Below, piece by piece: positions 1 to 7,642 of a stretch of DNA of 57,276 bases. The stretch is from Elusimicrobiaceae bacterium (GTDB lineage Bacteria; Elusimicrobiota; Elusimicrobia; Elusimicrobiales; Elusimicrobiaceae), in NCBI GenBank assembly GCA_017501565.1, contig JAFVWP010000013.1, positions 1-57,276 of the forward strand. Direction: 5' to 3'. The notes beneath the pieces were generated by a model. The model was not told where the DNA came from and ran no database searches. It saw only the letters and a list, made by a program, of their open reading frames with translations. A program made the translations under genes and the position numbers. The number at the start of each line of letters is the position of its first letter. The first letter of the stretch is position 1.

Positions 1-2
1 TA

Positions 3-78
3 CGGAGTCGACGGGATTCGAACCCGCGGTCTCTGCCTTGACAGGGCAGCGTGTTAGGCCAGGCTACACCACGACTCC
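3..78 (-). tRNA. tRNA-Asp (anticodon GTC)
   Basis: Read on the minus strand this is a full cloverleaf. The 7-bp acceptor stem is GGAGTCG/CGACTCC and the T arm contains GGTTCGAATCCC. The anticodon stem CTGCC/GGCAG encloses the loop CTGTCAA, which gives anticodon GTC (Asp). The discriminator base is G, as expected for tRNA-Asp. The genome does not encode CCA: the bases after the discriminator are TA, so a CCA-adding enzyme is required. Confidence 0.97.
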
Positions 79-104
79 AACGTCTCAAATTCTTTCGTAC
101 ATAT

Positions 105-133
105 ATTGTAGCAACTTGTGAGTAATTCGTCAA
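105..133 (-). promoter_or_regulatory. Promoter of tRNA-Asp
   Basis: On the minus strand TTGACG (128-133) is followed after 17 nt by TACAAT (105-110), preceded by TGC. This is a near-consensus sigma-70 promoter with an extended -10. It sits about 27 nt upstream of the mature tRNA and is the best template in the window for what this organism's housekeeping promoters look like. Confidence 0.75.
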
Positions 134-157
134 TTTTTTTTCATTTCACGAGAGAGA

Positions 158-1060
158 TTACAGCCCAAACTCGCCCCACAATATTTGCTCCAACTCCAAC
201 TCTACGCCGCTTTTTTCTTTTACTTGGCGTTTTACTTCGTCCATTAAATTTTTAATATCTTCCGGGGTGGCATGATTGAAATTGACAATAAATCCGGCGT
301 GTTTTTCCGAAACTTTCGCCCCGCCGATGCTTAACCCGCGCAGCCCCGCTTCGTCAATCAGGCGGGAAGCATAATCCCCTACCGGGCGTTTGAATACGCT
401 GCCGGCGGACGGCAAATCCAACGGCTGTTTTTCAATGCGTTTATGCAAAATGGAATTGCGGGTTTCCAACAAAGAAGCAAAATCTTTTTTCTCTAAAGAA
501 AATCCGGCCCCCAACACAATGTAGTTTTCAATGCCTTCTACATGGCGGTAGGAATGAGGCAGGTTTTCTTTAAGTAAAACGGCGGGTCTGCCTTCGTAAT
601 CAATAGCTTCTACATATTCTAAACAATCAAAGGTTTCTTGCCCGAAAGCCCCGGCATTCATATATACCGCCCCGCCGATACTGCCCGGAATGCCGGAAAG
701 TTTTTCCATGCCGGCCAGGCGCGCCCGGACGGCTACTTCGCACACTTTGTCCAAAGCGGCCCCGGCTTGCGCGGTAACACGGCAATCCTGCACAGCTACT
801 TGATTCATGCGTTTGGTGGAACAGACAATCCCGCCCAAGCCCTTTCCGCCTACCAAAATATTGGACCCGAAGCCGATAATGCGCAAAGGTATGTTTTCGG
901 TGCGGGCCAATTTGAGTACAAAGCTCCACTCTTCACTGCTTTGCGGATAAACATACACTTCGGCCTTGCCGCCGGTGCGGTAGGTAGTATGGTTGCCCAT
1001 CGGCTCGTTGAGCAGACAATGTTCCTTGAAATAAGCAGAAAGTTCTTTTTTAAAATCCAT
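158..1060 (-). CDS. murB: UDP-N-acetylenolpyruvoylglucosamine reductase MurB
   Basis: FAD-dependent reductase that converts UDP-GlcNAc-enolpyruvate to UDP-MurNAc in the cytoplasm, the second committed step of peptidoglycan synthesis. The 300-residue length fits a short type II MurB. The FAD-binding part shows TYRTGGKAEV (26-35) and GFGSNILV (63-70). LSGIPGSIGGAVYMNAGAFG (121-140) is the flavin-clamping stretch. SAGSVFKRP (219-227) carries the catalytic Ser221, and SYR near 170 and a Glu near 291 fit the other catalytic residues. An AAGGT ribosome site precedes the ATG. It lies 8 nt downstream of the outer-membrane protein gene and is probably co-transcribed with it. Confidence 0.95.
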   Translation of the reverse strand: MDFKKELSAYFKEHCLLNEPMGNHTTYRTGGKAEVYVYPQSSEEWSFVLKLARTENIPLRIIGFGSNILVGGKGLGGIVCSTKRMNQVAVQDCRVTAQAGAALDKVCEVAVRARLAGMEKLSGIPGSIGGAVYMNAGAFGQETFDCLEYVEAIDYEGRPAVLLKENLPHSYRHVEGIENYIVLGAGFSLEKKDFASLLETRNSILHKRIEKQPLDLPSAGSVFKRPVGDYASRLIDEAGLRGLSIGGAKVSEKHAGFIVNFNHATPEDIKNLMDEVKRQVKEKSGVELELEQILWGEFGL

Positions 1061-1068
1061 GATTTACC

Positions 1069-1755
1069 TTAAAAATGAATCCCTACACCGCCTTGGATGC
1101 CTTGGCTGTTTTTGGTATAAGTATAGGCTCCGTAAAGATAAACAAACGGAAACGGATGAATATTTACACCGGCCGTATAGCGTACGGCATCATCATCAGT
1201 TTTGTGATTGGTTAAGAAATGTTTGGTTTCCATTTCGCTGTAATCATAGCCGATGCCGATGTAAGGCGTAAGAACGACTAAATCAAGAGAAGCAGACGCG
1301 GAAGCAGAAAAGTGGTCCCCGTCATAATAATCGGTTTTAAAGCGGTCATAAAAAAGCCCCGCCGCCAAATGAATGGTGGCTACATTGCCGGTCCATTTTA
1401 ACCCGCCGCCCAAAGATTCAAAATCATTATAGCTGGTGCCGCGCGCGGCGATGCCGATGCCCAAAATGGGTAATTGGGTTTCGGCAGTGATAAAAGGAGC
1501 ATAAAAATATTCATCATCTGAAAAATTATCATCAGCCGTTCTGACGGCAGAAAGCGTAGCGCCGATGTCTACACCCGGGAAAGTGGCCCCTTGACCGGTG
1601 TGAAAATCCGCCATGCCGATCATTGTGGAAATATCGTGGTTATATTGAGAGAACCCGGCGATGTCAAAGTTTTCTTTGAAATCACTATTCATACCGGCAA
1701 AAGCAGGTACGCAGAAAAAACAAACCAAAGCAAACAACGCAATTATTTTTTTCAT
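1069..1755 (-). CDS. Small outer-membrane beta-barrel protein, unnamed
   Basis: About 228 residues. The signal peptide is clear (MKKIIALFALVCFFCVPAFA, cleavage after AFA). The mature protein alternates polar and hydrophobic or aromatic residues, is rich in Gly, Tyr and Asp, and ends in GVGIHF, the terminal Phe being typical of BAM-inserted barrels. It resembles 8-10-strand porin-like barrels but I cannot assign a family. The start at 1755 was chosen because AAGGAC lies 6 nt upstream and the signal peptide begins there; a longer frame to 1833 would add 26 residues that look non-coding. It is divergent from pgm and just upstream of murB. Confidence 0.8.
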   Translation of the reverse strand: MKKIIALFALVCFFCVPAFAGMNSDFKENFDIAGFSQYNHDISTMIGMADFHTGQGATFPGVDIGATLSAVRTADDNFSDDEYFYAPFITAETQLPILGIGIAARGTSYNDFESLGGGLKWTGNVATIHLAAGLFYDRFKTDYYDGDHFSASASASLDLVVLTPYIGIGYDYSEMETKHFLTNHKTDDDAVRYTAGVNIHPFPFVYLYGAYTYTKNSQGIQGGVGIHF

Positions 1756-1857
1756 ACAATGTCCTTGTTGATAAATTTTCTTACATATCATATCATAGAA
1801 AAAGAGAGCGTTTTTAGCAAGACAGAAATGCAAAAAAATAATTTTGGAGGATTTTTT

Positions 1858-3405
1858 ATGGTAAGCCCCTTAGCCGGAACGTTAACCCAACACCCGATTG
1901 ATGTAGAAAAATTACGCCAACAATTTTGGCACCCGGAAGGGGAAATTTCCCCGGTCAAATTCGGCACTTCCGGCCATCGGGGTCAATTGGGGGCGGGATT
2001 TTGCGCCCGACATGCTTTGGCTATTGCGCAAGCGGTAGCGCGGATTCATTTGGAAGATAAAATTGAAGGTCCTGTATTGTGTGGCGGGGATACCCGTTTG
2101 ATGTCGCACGATACGGCGGTGCTTTGTGCAGAAGTGTTGACCGCCAACGGCCTGCACGTTATTTTGCCGGAAATGGCTTTGCCTACTCCGGTGTTTTCTT
2201 TTGAAATTATCCACGGCCGTGCAAGTGCGTGCTTAAACGGCACCGCCAGCCACAACCCCCCGCAAGATATGGGGCTTAAATACAATCCTTCTCACGGCGG
2301 CCCGGCCGGCTCTGAGCTGACCACGCGCATTGCCCAATATGCCAATGAATATCTAAAAAATCCAGCCGAAATTAAACGTATTTCTTTAGAAGAAGCGCGC
2401 GCGAAAGGGCTTATCAAACAAGCGGATTTAATTACGCCGTATGTGGAAAGCTTGGGGAAAATGGTGGATTTTGAAAGTATCAGAAAAAGCGGTTTAAAAA
2501 TTGCGATTCACCCGTTGGGTGGCAGCAGTTTGCCTTTTTACCGCGCCATTCAAGAAAAATACCAATTGCAGAATATGCACATTGTCAGCCAAACGCAAGA
2601 CCCCAGCTTTTATTTTATTCCCATAGACCACGACGGGAAAATCCGCATGGATCCGTCTTCTAAATATCCGATGAGCCCGCTGATTGAATATGTAAAGAGC
2701 GGCGAATATGATTTTGCCGGCGCCAGCGACCCGGACGCCGACCGCTTTGGCTGTGCTACTGCCAAAGGGGGTTTAATATCGCCTAACCATGCTTTGTGTG
2801 TGATGGCCGATTATTTGATTAAACATAAAAATCCCGCCAAAGATATGCAAATCGGCCGCACCTTGGGCACTACGTCTTTGTTGGACCGCATTGCCAAGGC
2901 CAACGGCTATGGTTTAGATGAGCAAAATGTAGGGTTTAAGCATTTTGTGGACGGCATTGTCGGCGGGCGCTACATTTTGGCGGGCGAAGAAAGCGCCGGT
3001 ATGAGTATGAGCGGTTGGACCCCGGAAAAAGACGGCATTTTGGCGGTGTGCTTATTGATGGAAATCATGTCCGTAGGCGGGGATATTGCCACGCTTTACC
3101 AAGGCTTAACCGAGCAATACGGCCTGCCGTATTATACCCGCGTGGACGTGCCGACCGATGAAGAAGCCAAAAAACGCGTGCAATCTTTTAAGAAAGAAGA
3201 TTTGAAAGATTTGCAAAGCGTTGCAGGCGAAAAGGTAACGGGTGTGCGCGACAGCGACGGCATTAAAGTATATTTGGAAAATGCCTGGTTCTTGGTGCGC
3301 CCGAGCGGTACGGAAAATATTTTAAAGTTCTATGCCGAAACATTTGTGAATGAACAACATTTACAGCAAATTCTGGAAGAAGGACGAAAAATATTCGGCG
3401 TTTAA
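1858..3405 (+). CDS. pgm: Phosphoglucomutase (alpha-D-glucose-phosphate specific)
   Basis: Interconverts glucose-1-phosphate and glucose-6-phosphate in the cytoplasm and would take up the glucose-1-phosphate released by the Leloir enzymes encoded at 29-34 kb. The four phosphohexomutase signatures are present in order: FGTSGHRG near 35-42, TASHNPP with the phospho-acceptor Ser131, the metal site DPDADRFG (291-298), and the phosphate-binding RPSGTEN near the C-terminus. EESAGMS is the sugar-specificity loop. The 515 residues are slightly shorter than E. coli Pgm. The start has GGAGG 7 nt upstream; the open frame extends further back to 1591 but without a ribosome site. Confidence 0.95.
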   Translation: MVSPLAGTLTQHPIDVEKLRQQFWHPEGEISPVKFGTSGHRGQLGAGFCARHALAIAQAVARIHLEDKIEGPVLCGGDTRLMSHDTAVLCAEVLTANGLHVILPEMALPTPVFSFEIIHGRASACLNGTASHNPPQDMGLKYNPSHGGPAGSELTTRIAQYANEYLKNPAEIKRISLEEARAKGLIKQADLITPYVESLGKMVDFESIRKSGLKIAIHPLGGSSLPFYRAIQEKYQLQNMHIVSQTQDPSFYFIPIDHDGKIRMDPSSKYPMSPLIEYVKSGEYDFAGASDPDADRFGCATAKGGLISPNHALCVMADYLIKHKNPAKDMQIGRTLGTTSLLDRIAKANGYGLDEQNVGFKHFVDGIVGGRYILAGEESAGMSMSGWTPEKDGILAVCLLMEIMSVGGDIATLYQGLTEQYGLPYYTRVDVPTDEEAKKRVQSFKKEDLKDLQSVAGEKVTGVRDSDGIKVYLENAWFLVRPSGTENILKFYAETFVNEQHLQQILEEGRKIFGV

Positions 3406-3435
3406 ATTGCTAGATGTTTAGTCGGATTGTTTTAT

Positions 3436-3471
3436 AAACTGCGCAGAACAAAACGTTTTGCGCAGTTTTTT
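3436..3471 (+). terminator. Rho-independent terminator of pgm
   Basis: A 10-bp stem AAACTGCGCA/TGCGCAGTTT is followed by T's. The inner bases (AAAACGTTTT) resemble the A/T-rich inner stem of the palindromic repeats at 35141, 35214, 45181 and 49151, so it may be a divergent relative of them. Confidence 0.8.
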
Positions 3472-3486
3472 GATGGGGAAAAAAGC

Positions 3487-3514
3487 TTGACTCATTTTTT
3501 TTTTTTGCTACACT
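3487..3514 (+). promoter_or_regulatory. Pilin-type promoter with a 12-T spacer (copy 1)
   Basis: TTGACT (3487-3492), then CA, exactly 12 T's (3495-3506), GC, then TACACT (3509-3514): a 16-nt spacer. The same layout occurs at 12458 and 35302. Unlike those copies the palindrome over the start site is eroded here to ACAC-TTT-GTGT, in keeping with the dead gene downstream. Confidence 0.7.
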
Positions 3515-3588
3515 TTGTGTGAAATGGCAGCGCGTGCGAAATAAAATGCCGTTTGCTGTGTCGTAAAAGGCCCGCAAGGATAAGAAAA

Positions 3589-3731
3589 ATGAGAAAAGGT
3601 TTTACTTTGATAGAACTCTTAGTCGTTGTATTAATCATCGGTATTTTGTCAGCGGTAGCCTTGCCGCAGTATAGAGTTGCGGTAGAAAAAAGATTTTTTC
3701 TAATGATGCGTTTGATTTTTATGTTTTATAA
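3589..3731 (+). pseudogene. Type IV pilin remnant (internal deletion plus frameshift)
   Basis: Starts as a normal pilin: AAGGA ribosome site, short leader MRKG, prepilin-peptidase site G/F, Glu5, and the conserved hydrophobic helix through [10 protein letters not shown]. After about 33 codons the frame becomes uninformative and runs through the terminator to 3777. In the shifted frame the last codons read [10 protein letters not shown] followed by TAA at 3729-3731, immediately before the terminator, exactly where the other pilins stop. The simplest reading is an internal deletion of about 100-150 codons that kept promoter, N-terminus, C-terminus and terminator. A truncated 62-residue peptide could still be made; it would lack the globular domain. 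Confidence 0.75.
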
Positions 3732-3733
3732 AA

Positions 3734-3760
3734 ACCCCCGCTTTTGCGGGGGTCTTAGTT
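3734..3760 (+). terminator. Pilin-type terminator (copy 1)
   Basis: Stem ACCCCCGC/GCGGGGGT with loop TTTT. Nearly the same terminator follows the pilins ending at 35943 and 45836. It also lies just past the 3' end of the convergent regulator gene (stop at 3774). Confidence 0.85.
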
Positions 3761-3773
3761 TGATAAATCCTAC

Positions 3774-4700
3774 TTAACTTCTGCGGTCTATGGCGTAATA
3801 GCTGCCATCTTGTTTTTTAGCCAGGCATTTAAGCTCACTGCCGATATTGCTCACCTGGGCGAAAGAAGTCAGCTCTTTTAACGAGTTATGCACAATGCCG
3901 ATGCCGATGGATAAAAAGTTAAATTTTTCCGTTTCGCCGCGGCGGTTGACGGAAAGCATAAAACCTTGGTTGCGGTCATCTTCATTGTAAAATGTCGGTG
4001 CCGTTGCGGTCATCTCTTCCACAATTTGGCGGGCGATATTTTCGGCCTGTTCTAAGGCGCAAATAATAATAAAGTCATCTCCGCCGATATTGCCCACAAA
4101 AGACGTAGGGTCCAGCCGTGAAGCCCGCACCAACATTTGTGCCGAAGCCAAAAGTACTTTGTCCCCTTCGCCAAAGCCATATTTGTCGTTAAAAGCTTTG
4201 AAATTATTTAAATCACAATACAATACGGCAAATTTACGGCCGGATTTGATTTCTTGTTCCACGCGGGCTTGAATGGACGGATTGCCCGGCAGTTTGGTCA
4301 GCGGGTTGGAGTCCATTTTTTGTTTGCTTCTCTTGAGCAACAATTTCACGCGGGCCACTACTTCGTCCGCATCGGCGGGCTTAATCAAGTAGTCGTCAAT
4401 ATCCAATCCCAACCCTTCCATTTTGGTTTCTTTATCCGTAACGGCGGTAAAAATGATGATGGGTGTTTGTAAATATCCGGTGTGGCTGCGCACGTCTTTA
4501 ACTACTTCAAAGCCGGTTTTATGCGGCATTTCATAGTCTAAAATCAATAAATCTGGATTTTCTTTGTAAATTTTATCCAAGGCATCTTGTCCGTCTTCGG
4601 CAGTAACCACCGAAAAGCCGGCATCTGTTAAAATTTCAGATACCAACATGCGGATAGCCGGATTATCGTCTGCGAGTAAAATCTTTGCTTTATGTTCCAT
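3774..4700 (-). CDS. Response regulator with degenerate or variant GGDEF domain (GGDDF)
   Basis: Residues 1-122 form a receiver domain: acidic pair DD (11-12), phospho-acceptor Asp55 in LILDYEMPH, Thr near 86 in FTAVTD, and the conserved Lys in IKPAD. Residues 130-308 form a GGDEF domain with [18 protein letters not shown] and the active-site loop [11 protein letters not shown]. The signature is GGDDF rather than GGDEF/GGEEF, and the RxxD inhibitory site that normally lies 5 residues upstream is replaced by DPTS, so product feedback at that site is unlikely. It could be a diguanylate cyclase or a c-di-GMP/GTP-binding pseudo-enzyme; the sequence does not decide. No sensor kinase is adjacent. 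Type IV pili and YajQ in the window fit a c-di-GMP connection, which is inference. Confidence 0.85.
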   Translation of the reverse strand: MEHKAKILLADDNPAIRMLVSEILTDAGFSVVTAEDGQDALDKIYKENPDLLILDYEMPHKTGFEVVKDVRSHTGYLQTPIIIFTAVTDKETKMEGLGLDIDDYLIKPADADEVVARVKLLLKRSKQKMDSNPLTKLPGNPSIQARVEQEIKSGRKFAVLYCDLNNFKAFNDKYGFGEGDKVLLASAQMLVRASRLDPTSFVGNIGGDDFIIICALEQAENIARQIVEEMTATAPTFYNEDDRNQGFMLSVNRRGETEKFNFLSIGIGIVHNSLKELTSFAQVSNIGSELKCLAKKQDGSYYAIDRRS

Positions 4701-4776
4701 ATCTAGTCATTAAATAAAAAAACGGCCTTCGGTGCAAGGGGGAAAGTAAGAAAAGACGAAAGAGAAGTCTTTTTCG

Positions 4777-4782
4777 TATAAT
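4777..4782 (+). promoter_or_regulatory. -10 element 6 nt before ATG (predicted leaderless start)
   Basis: TATAAT is followed by 6 nt and the ATG at 4789. With initiation about 7 nt past the -10, the mRNA would start at or next to the A of ATG. No Shine-Dalgarno is present and no good -35 is visible. Confidence 0.6.
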
Positions 4783-4788
4783 GCAAAT

Positions 4789-6069
4789 ATGACCGCTGCA
4801 ATTATTTTTATAGGAATTGTGCTGTTTTTAGGACAAGTGTTTTCTTCTTTGTTTGAGAAAACACGCTTGCCCGATGTATTACCTTTGATGCTTTTGGGTA
4901 TGATTATGGGACCGGTAACGGGCTTGGTCGGGCCGGAAGATTTCGGCCGTGCCGGAGAAATTTTTACCACGTTAGCCTTGATTGTGGTTTTGTTCCAAAG
5001 CGGGATAGAACTAAAAATTTTATCTTTGCGCGGGGCTATGGGCCAAGGGTTTTTATTGACCACAATTACTTTTAGTATTTTAACCATTGTATTGGCTTGG
5101 GTGACCAAAATAACCTTACCTATTCCGTCTATTTATGCGTGGATTATCGGCGCTATTTTGGCCGACAATTCCACCGCTATAGTTATGCCTTTGCTGGATA
5201 AGCTGAAAATAGCCGAGCCTACGCGGGCTATTTTGTTTTTGGAAGCTAATTTAACGGGCGTTTATTCTATTGTGATTGCCCTGGCTTTGTGGGGAATAGC
5301 AGATACCGGCGGGCATTTATCGGCCAAAAAGGTGGGGTTGGAAATTTTGCAATCTTTTGGAATCGGCGTTCTGCTCAGTGTTTTTGCGGGGTTTTTCTGG
5401 ATGCGGATTTTAAATAGGGTGCGCTATTTGGAAAATGCCGTTTCGCTTACTTTTGCTTTTGTGCTTTTGGTGTATGGACTGAGTGAATTGAGCGGCGGTG
5501 ACGGCGCAATAGCTACGCTTGTTTTTGGTGCTGTTGTGGGGAATATGCGTTTAATACGCCGCTTGTGGTTGAAAAAACTCAGTTTTAATGTGCTGACATT
5601 AAATCATGGTGAAAAAACATTTTTTGAAGAAGTGGAATTTATTTTTAAAACGTTGTTTTTCGTTTATATGGGTATGAGTATGCGTATTGGGCAGATCCAT
5701 TTGGTTTTTCTGGGGTTATTATTTGCTTTAATTAAACTCTTGGTTCGTACTCCGTGTGTTAATTGGTGTGTGAGCAAGAGTATTACGCGTAGTGATTGCT
5801 CGGTTATTTTGGCCATGTGCCCGAACGGGTTAGTCAGTGCCGTATTGGCAGCGATGATAGCCCAACGATTGCCGGAAGGTGGAGACGTGTTGAAAGACGT
5901 TATTTATTCCGTTATTCTCTTTAGCGTGATATTCTCTAGCTTGATGTCTTTTCGGATAGAAAAAGGCGGCTTGCGTTGGATAGGGGAGAGTTTCTTTATG
6001 CGCCATAAACACGATAAAGAAGCATTAGCGCTTCCCGCTCAAGCGGATACAGAAAACCCGCCGGCTTAA
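4789..6069 (+). CDS. Cation:proton antiporter, CPA family (Na+/H+ or K+/H+)
   Basis: A 426-residue integral inner-membrane protein with about 12 hydrophobic segments, beginning MTAAIIFIGIVLFLGQVFSS. The helix with TRLPDVLPLMLLGMIMGP and the half-unwound segment ILADNSTAIVMPLL match the KefB/NhaP-type fold. By eye the position of the usual ND or DD ion-binding pair (TM5, ESLxND in NhaP) reads EANLTG, so the canonical Asp appears to be missing. Ion specificity or coupling may therefore be unusual. The short hydrophilic C-terminus lacks a TrkA-N domain. Likely leaderless (-10 at 4777). It converges with pgeF with a 4-bp overlap of the 3' ends. Confidence 0.85.
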   Translation: MTAAIIFIGIVLFLGQVFSSLFEKTRLPDVLPLMLLGMIMGPVTGLVGPEDFGRAGEIFTTLALIVVLFQSGIELKILSLRGAMGQGFLLTTITFSILTIVLAWVTKITLPIPSIYAWIIGAILADNSTAIVMPLLDKLKIAEPTRAILFLEANLTGVYSIVIALALWGIADTGGHLSAKKVGLEILQSFGIGVLLSVFAGFFWMRILNRVRYLENAVSLTFAFVLLVYGLSELSGGDGAIATLVFGAVVGNMRLIRRLWLKKLSFNVLTLNHGEKTFFEEVEFIFKTLFFVYMGMSMRIGQIHLVFLGLLFALIKLLVRTPCVNWCVSKSITRSDCSVILAMCPNGLVSAVLAAMIAQRLPEGGDVLKDVIYSVILFSVIFSSLMSFRIEKGGLRWIGESFFMRHKHDKEALALPAQADTENPPA

Positions 6070-6755
6070 GGGCGGTATACAAAAGTAAGTAAAGCGTCTT
6101 TGGTATGGTCGCGGCGGTAAGAGAAAAACTTTACTTTATCTCCGCAAGTACATAAGTGGGGCAATTGAATATTTCTCTCTTCTAAACCCGCGGTAAGCAG
6201 TTGTTGTTTAATGGCTTTGCTTAAATCTACAAATTTCTTGTCTTCTTTCACGATAACGCACCCCGGAAATTGCTCCGCTACGTCTTGTTGGACTTCAAAA
6301 CAACAGCTTTGAATGTGCGGCCCGGCCCAAGCGCTGAAAGGGCCTTTTGCTCCCATTTCCTGCATTTTTTGAAGCGTTTTAAGGGGCAACTGCGCCGCTA
6401 CCCCGCGCCAACCGCAATGAGAAAGACCAACTACCTGCGCATGAACGTCCCATAAAATTAAAGGAACGCAATCCGCTGTCAGAATAGCCGCCCCGAACCC
6501 GCTGCCTTTTAAGACCCAGCCGTCCGCTTCGGCTAAAGCGTCCGCTTGGATTTGGCGGGCTTGCTGTAAAGAGCCGGCACAAACCAAGGTGTCGGAGTGG
6601 ACTTGCTTAAAGCGCAAAATGTTTTCTTCGGGAATGAATAATTTATCAAAAAGGGCCTGTGTATTTTCGGCCAGGCGCATATTGCCCATAGCGCGGTCCG
6701 TAGTGCCATGCACTACGCCTAAAGATAAGAGTCTGGGGTCTGAATAAAGTTTCAT
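6066..6755 (-). CDS. pgeF: PgeF/YfiH-family multicopper-like protein (peptidoglycan editing factor / purine nucleoside phosphorylase)
   Basis: 229 residues of the YfiH/LACC1 fold. The zinc or copper triad is visible: His53 in KQVHSD, Cys96 in TADCVPLI and His113 in LSHCGWRG. GPHIQSCCFEV and FSYRRD complete the family pattern. Family members have been described as purine nucleoside phosphorylase/adenosine deaminase-type enzymes and, in E. coli, as correcting L-Ser misincorporation in peptidoglycan precursors. The gene lies 4 nt downstream of murI, which makes D-Glu for the same precursors, and supports the wall-editing role here. Translation probably depends on coupling to murI. Confidence 0.9.
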   Translation of the reverse strand: MKLYSDPRLLSLGVVHGTTDRAMGNMRLAENTQALFDKLFIPEENILRFKQVHSDTLVCAGSLQQARQIQADALAEADGWVLKGSGFGAAILTADCVPLILWDVHAQVVGLSHCGWRGVAAQLPLKTLQKMQEMGAKGPFSAWAGPHIQSCCFEVQQDVAEQFPGCVIVKEDKKFVDLSKAIKQQLLTAGLEERNIQLPHLCTCGDKVKFFSYRRDHTKDALLTFVYRP

Positions 6756-6759
6756 AAGA

Positions 6760-7557
6760 TTAATTAAGTTTTTTGAGATAGACTTGTTTTAATGGACGGC
6801 CTAAAATATTTTTAGCCAAGCGCTTAAAACGCAAAGGGTCATCACTTGCATAGATTTTCAAAGTACCGCGTCCTTTTGTGTTTAATTGATGGCTGTTGGC
6901 CAGTAAAGCCTGTACTTCTTCGGCTAACACTTCGGCAGAATCTACCAGGCACACTTTGGGGCCCAGGCAGTTGGCAATTTTGTTTTTAATGACCGGGTAG
7001 TGCGTACAACCCAAAATAATCGTATCGGCTCCGCTTTCTTGCACGCTACGCAAATAATCGGCGATGATGTGTTCTCCGGCTTGCGGGTGAATCCACCCTT
7101 CTTCTATCAGCGGTACAAACAAAGGGCAAGCCTGTTGGGTAATGGTTAAATTTTTGTGTAAGCGTAAAAGCTCTTTCGGATAGGCTTTGCTTTGGGTGGT
7201 GGCTTCGGTAGCGATGATGGCCACTTTGCCGTTGCGGGTGGTTTGTAATGCTTTGACCGCGCCGGGCTTAATTACGCCAATGACCGGCACCGAAATTTGT
7301 TTTTGCAATTCGGTCAATGCTAAGGCGGAAGCAGTATTGCACGCTACGACGATTAATTTAACCTGTTGGCTCTCTAAAAAACGCGCAATAGCTAAAGAAA
7401 AACGGGTAACGGCCTGTTTGGATTTAGACCCATAGGGGGTGTTGGCCGTATCTCCGAAATAAATATATTTTTCCCGGGGAAGCACCTTACAAAGCGTCTT
7501 TAAAATGGTAAGCCCGCCCAGACCCGAATCAAAAATACCGATGGCTCTTCTGTTCAT
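6760..7557 (-). CDS. murI: Glutamate racemase MurI
   Basis: Interconverts L- and D-glutamate, supplying D-Glu for the peptidoglycan stem peptide. The 265-residue length is normal. The two catalytic cysteines are Cys73 in VVACNTASALA and Cys184 in ILGCTHYPVI; FDSGLGGLTI (9-18) and YFGDTANTPYG (33-43) are the substrate-binding motifs. No ribosome site precedes the start; instead TATAAT ends 6 nt before the ATG. First gene of a murI-pgeF pair, divergent from the Ser/Thr kinase. Confidence 0.96.
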   Translation of the reverse strand: MNRRAIGIFDSGLGGLTILKTLCKVLPREKYIYFGDTANTPYGSKSKQAVTRFSLAIARFLESQQVKLIVVACNTASALALTELQKQISVPVIGVIKPGAVKALQTTRNGKVAIIATEATTQSKAYPKELLRLHKNLTITQQACPLFVPLIEEGWIHPQAGEHIIADYLRSVQESGADTIILGCTHYPVIKNKIANCLGPKVCLVDSAEVLAEEVQALLANSHQLNTKGRGTLKIYASDDPLRFKRLAKNILGRPLKQVYLKKLN

Positions 7558-7563
7558 AAATTT

Positions 7564-7569
7564 ATTATA
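7564..7569 (-). promoter_or_regulatory. -10 element of murI, 6 nt before ATG (predicted leaderless)
   Basis: On the minus strand ACTATAATAAATTTATG: TATAAT, 6 nt, ATG at 7557. There is no Shine-Dalgarno sequence between them. Confidence 0.6.
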
Positions 7570-7627
7570 GTAATTGAGACGTCTTCTTGTCTTTGACGTT
7601 TTGTATTACAAATATATGGTTGTTTTG

Positions 7628-7636
7628 TGCTAGAAT
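7628..7636 (+). promoter_or_regulatory. Extended -10 of the Ser/Thr kinase gene (predicted leaderless)
   Basis: TGC-TAGAAT ends at 7636; the second in-frame ATG lies at 7643, 6 nt later. The first ATG (7637) would be too close to the -10 to be in the transcript, which favours Met3 of the longer frame as the true start. Confidence 0.55.
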
Positions 7637-7642
7637 ATGGAT

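Noticed and set aside
638..1072. 144-residue open frame opposite murB, and similar long shadow frames opposite lpd, gltX and the GYF gene
   Set aside because: They lie wholly inside confident genes on the other strand, have no ribosome site and show biased compositions expected from antisense frames.
3524..3569. Two mini-ORFs (MAARAK and MPFAVS) ahead of the dead pilin
   Set aside because: No ribosome sites, no counterpart in the other pilin cassettes and the spacing to the -10 does not match the leaderless pattern; likely chance.
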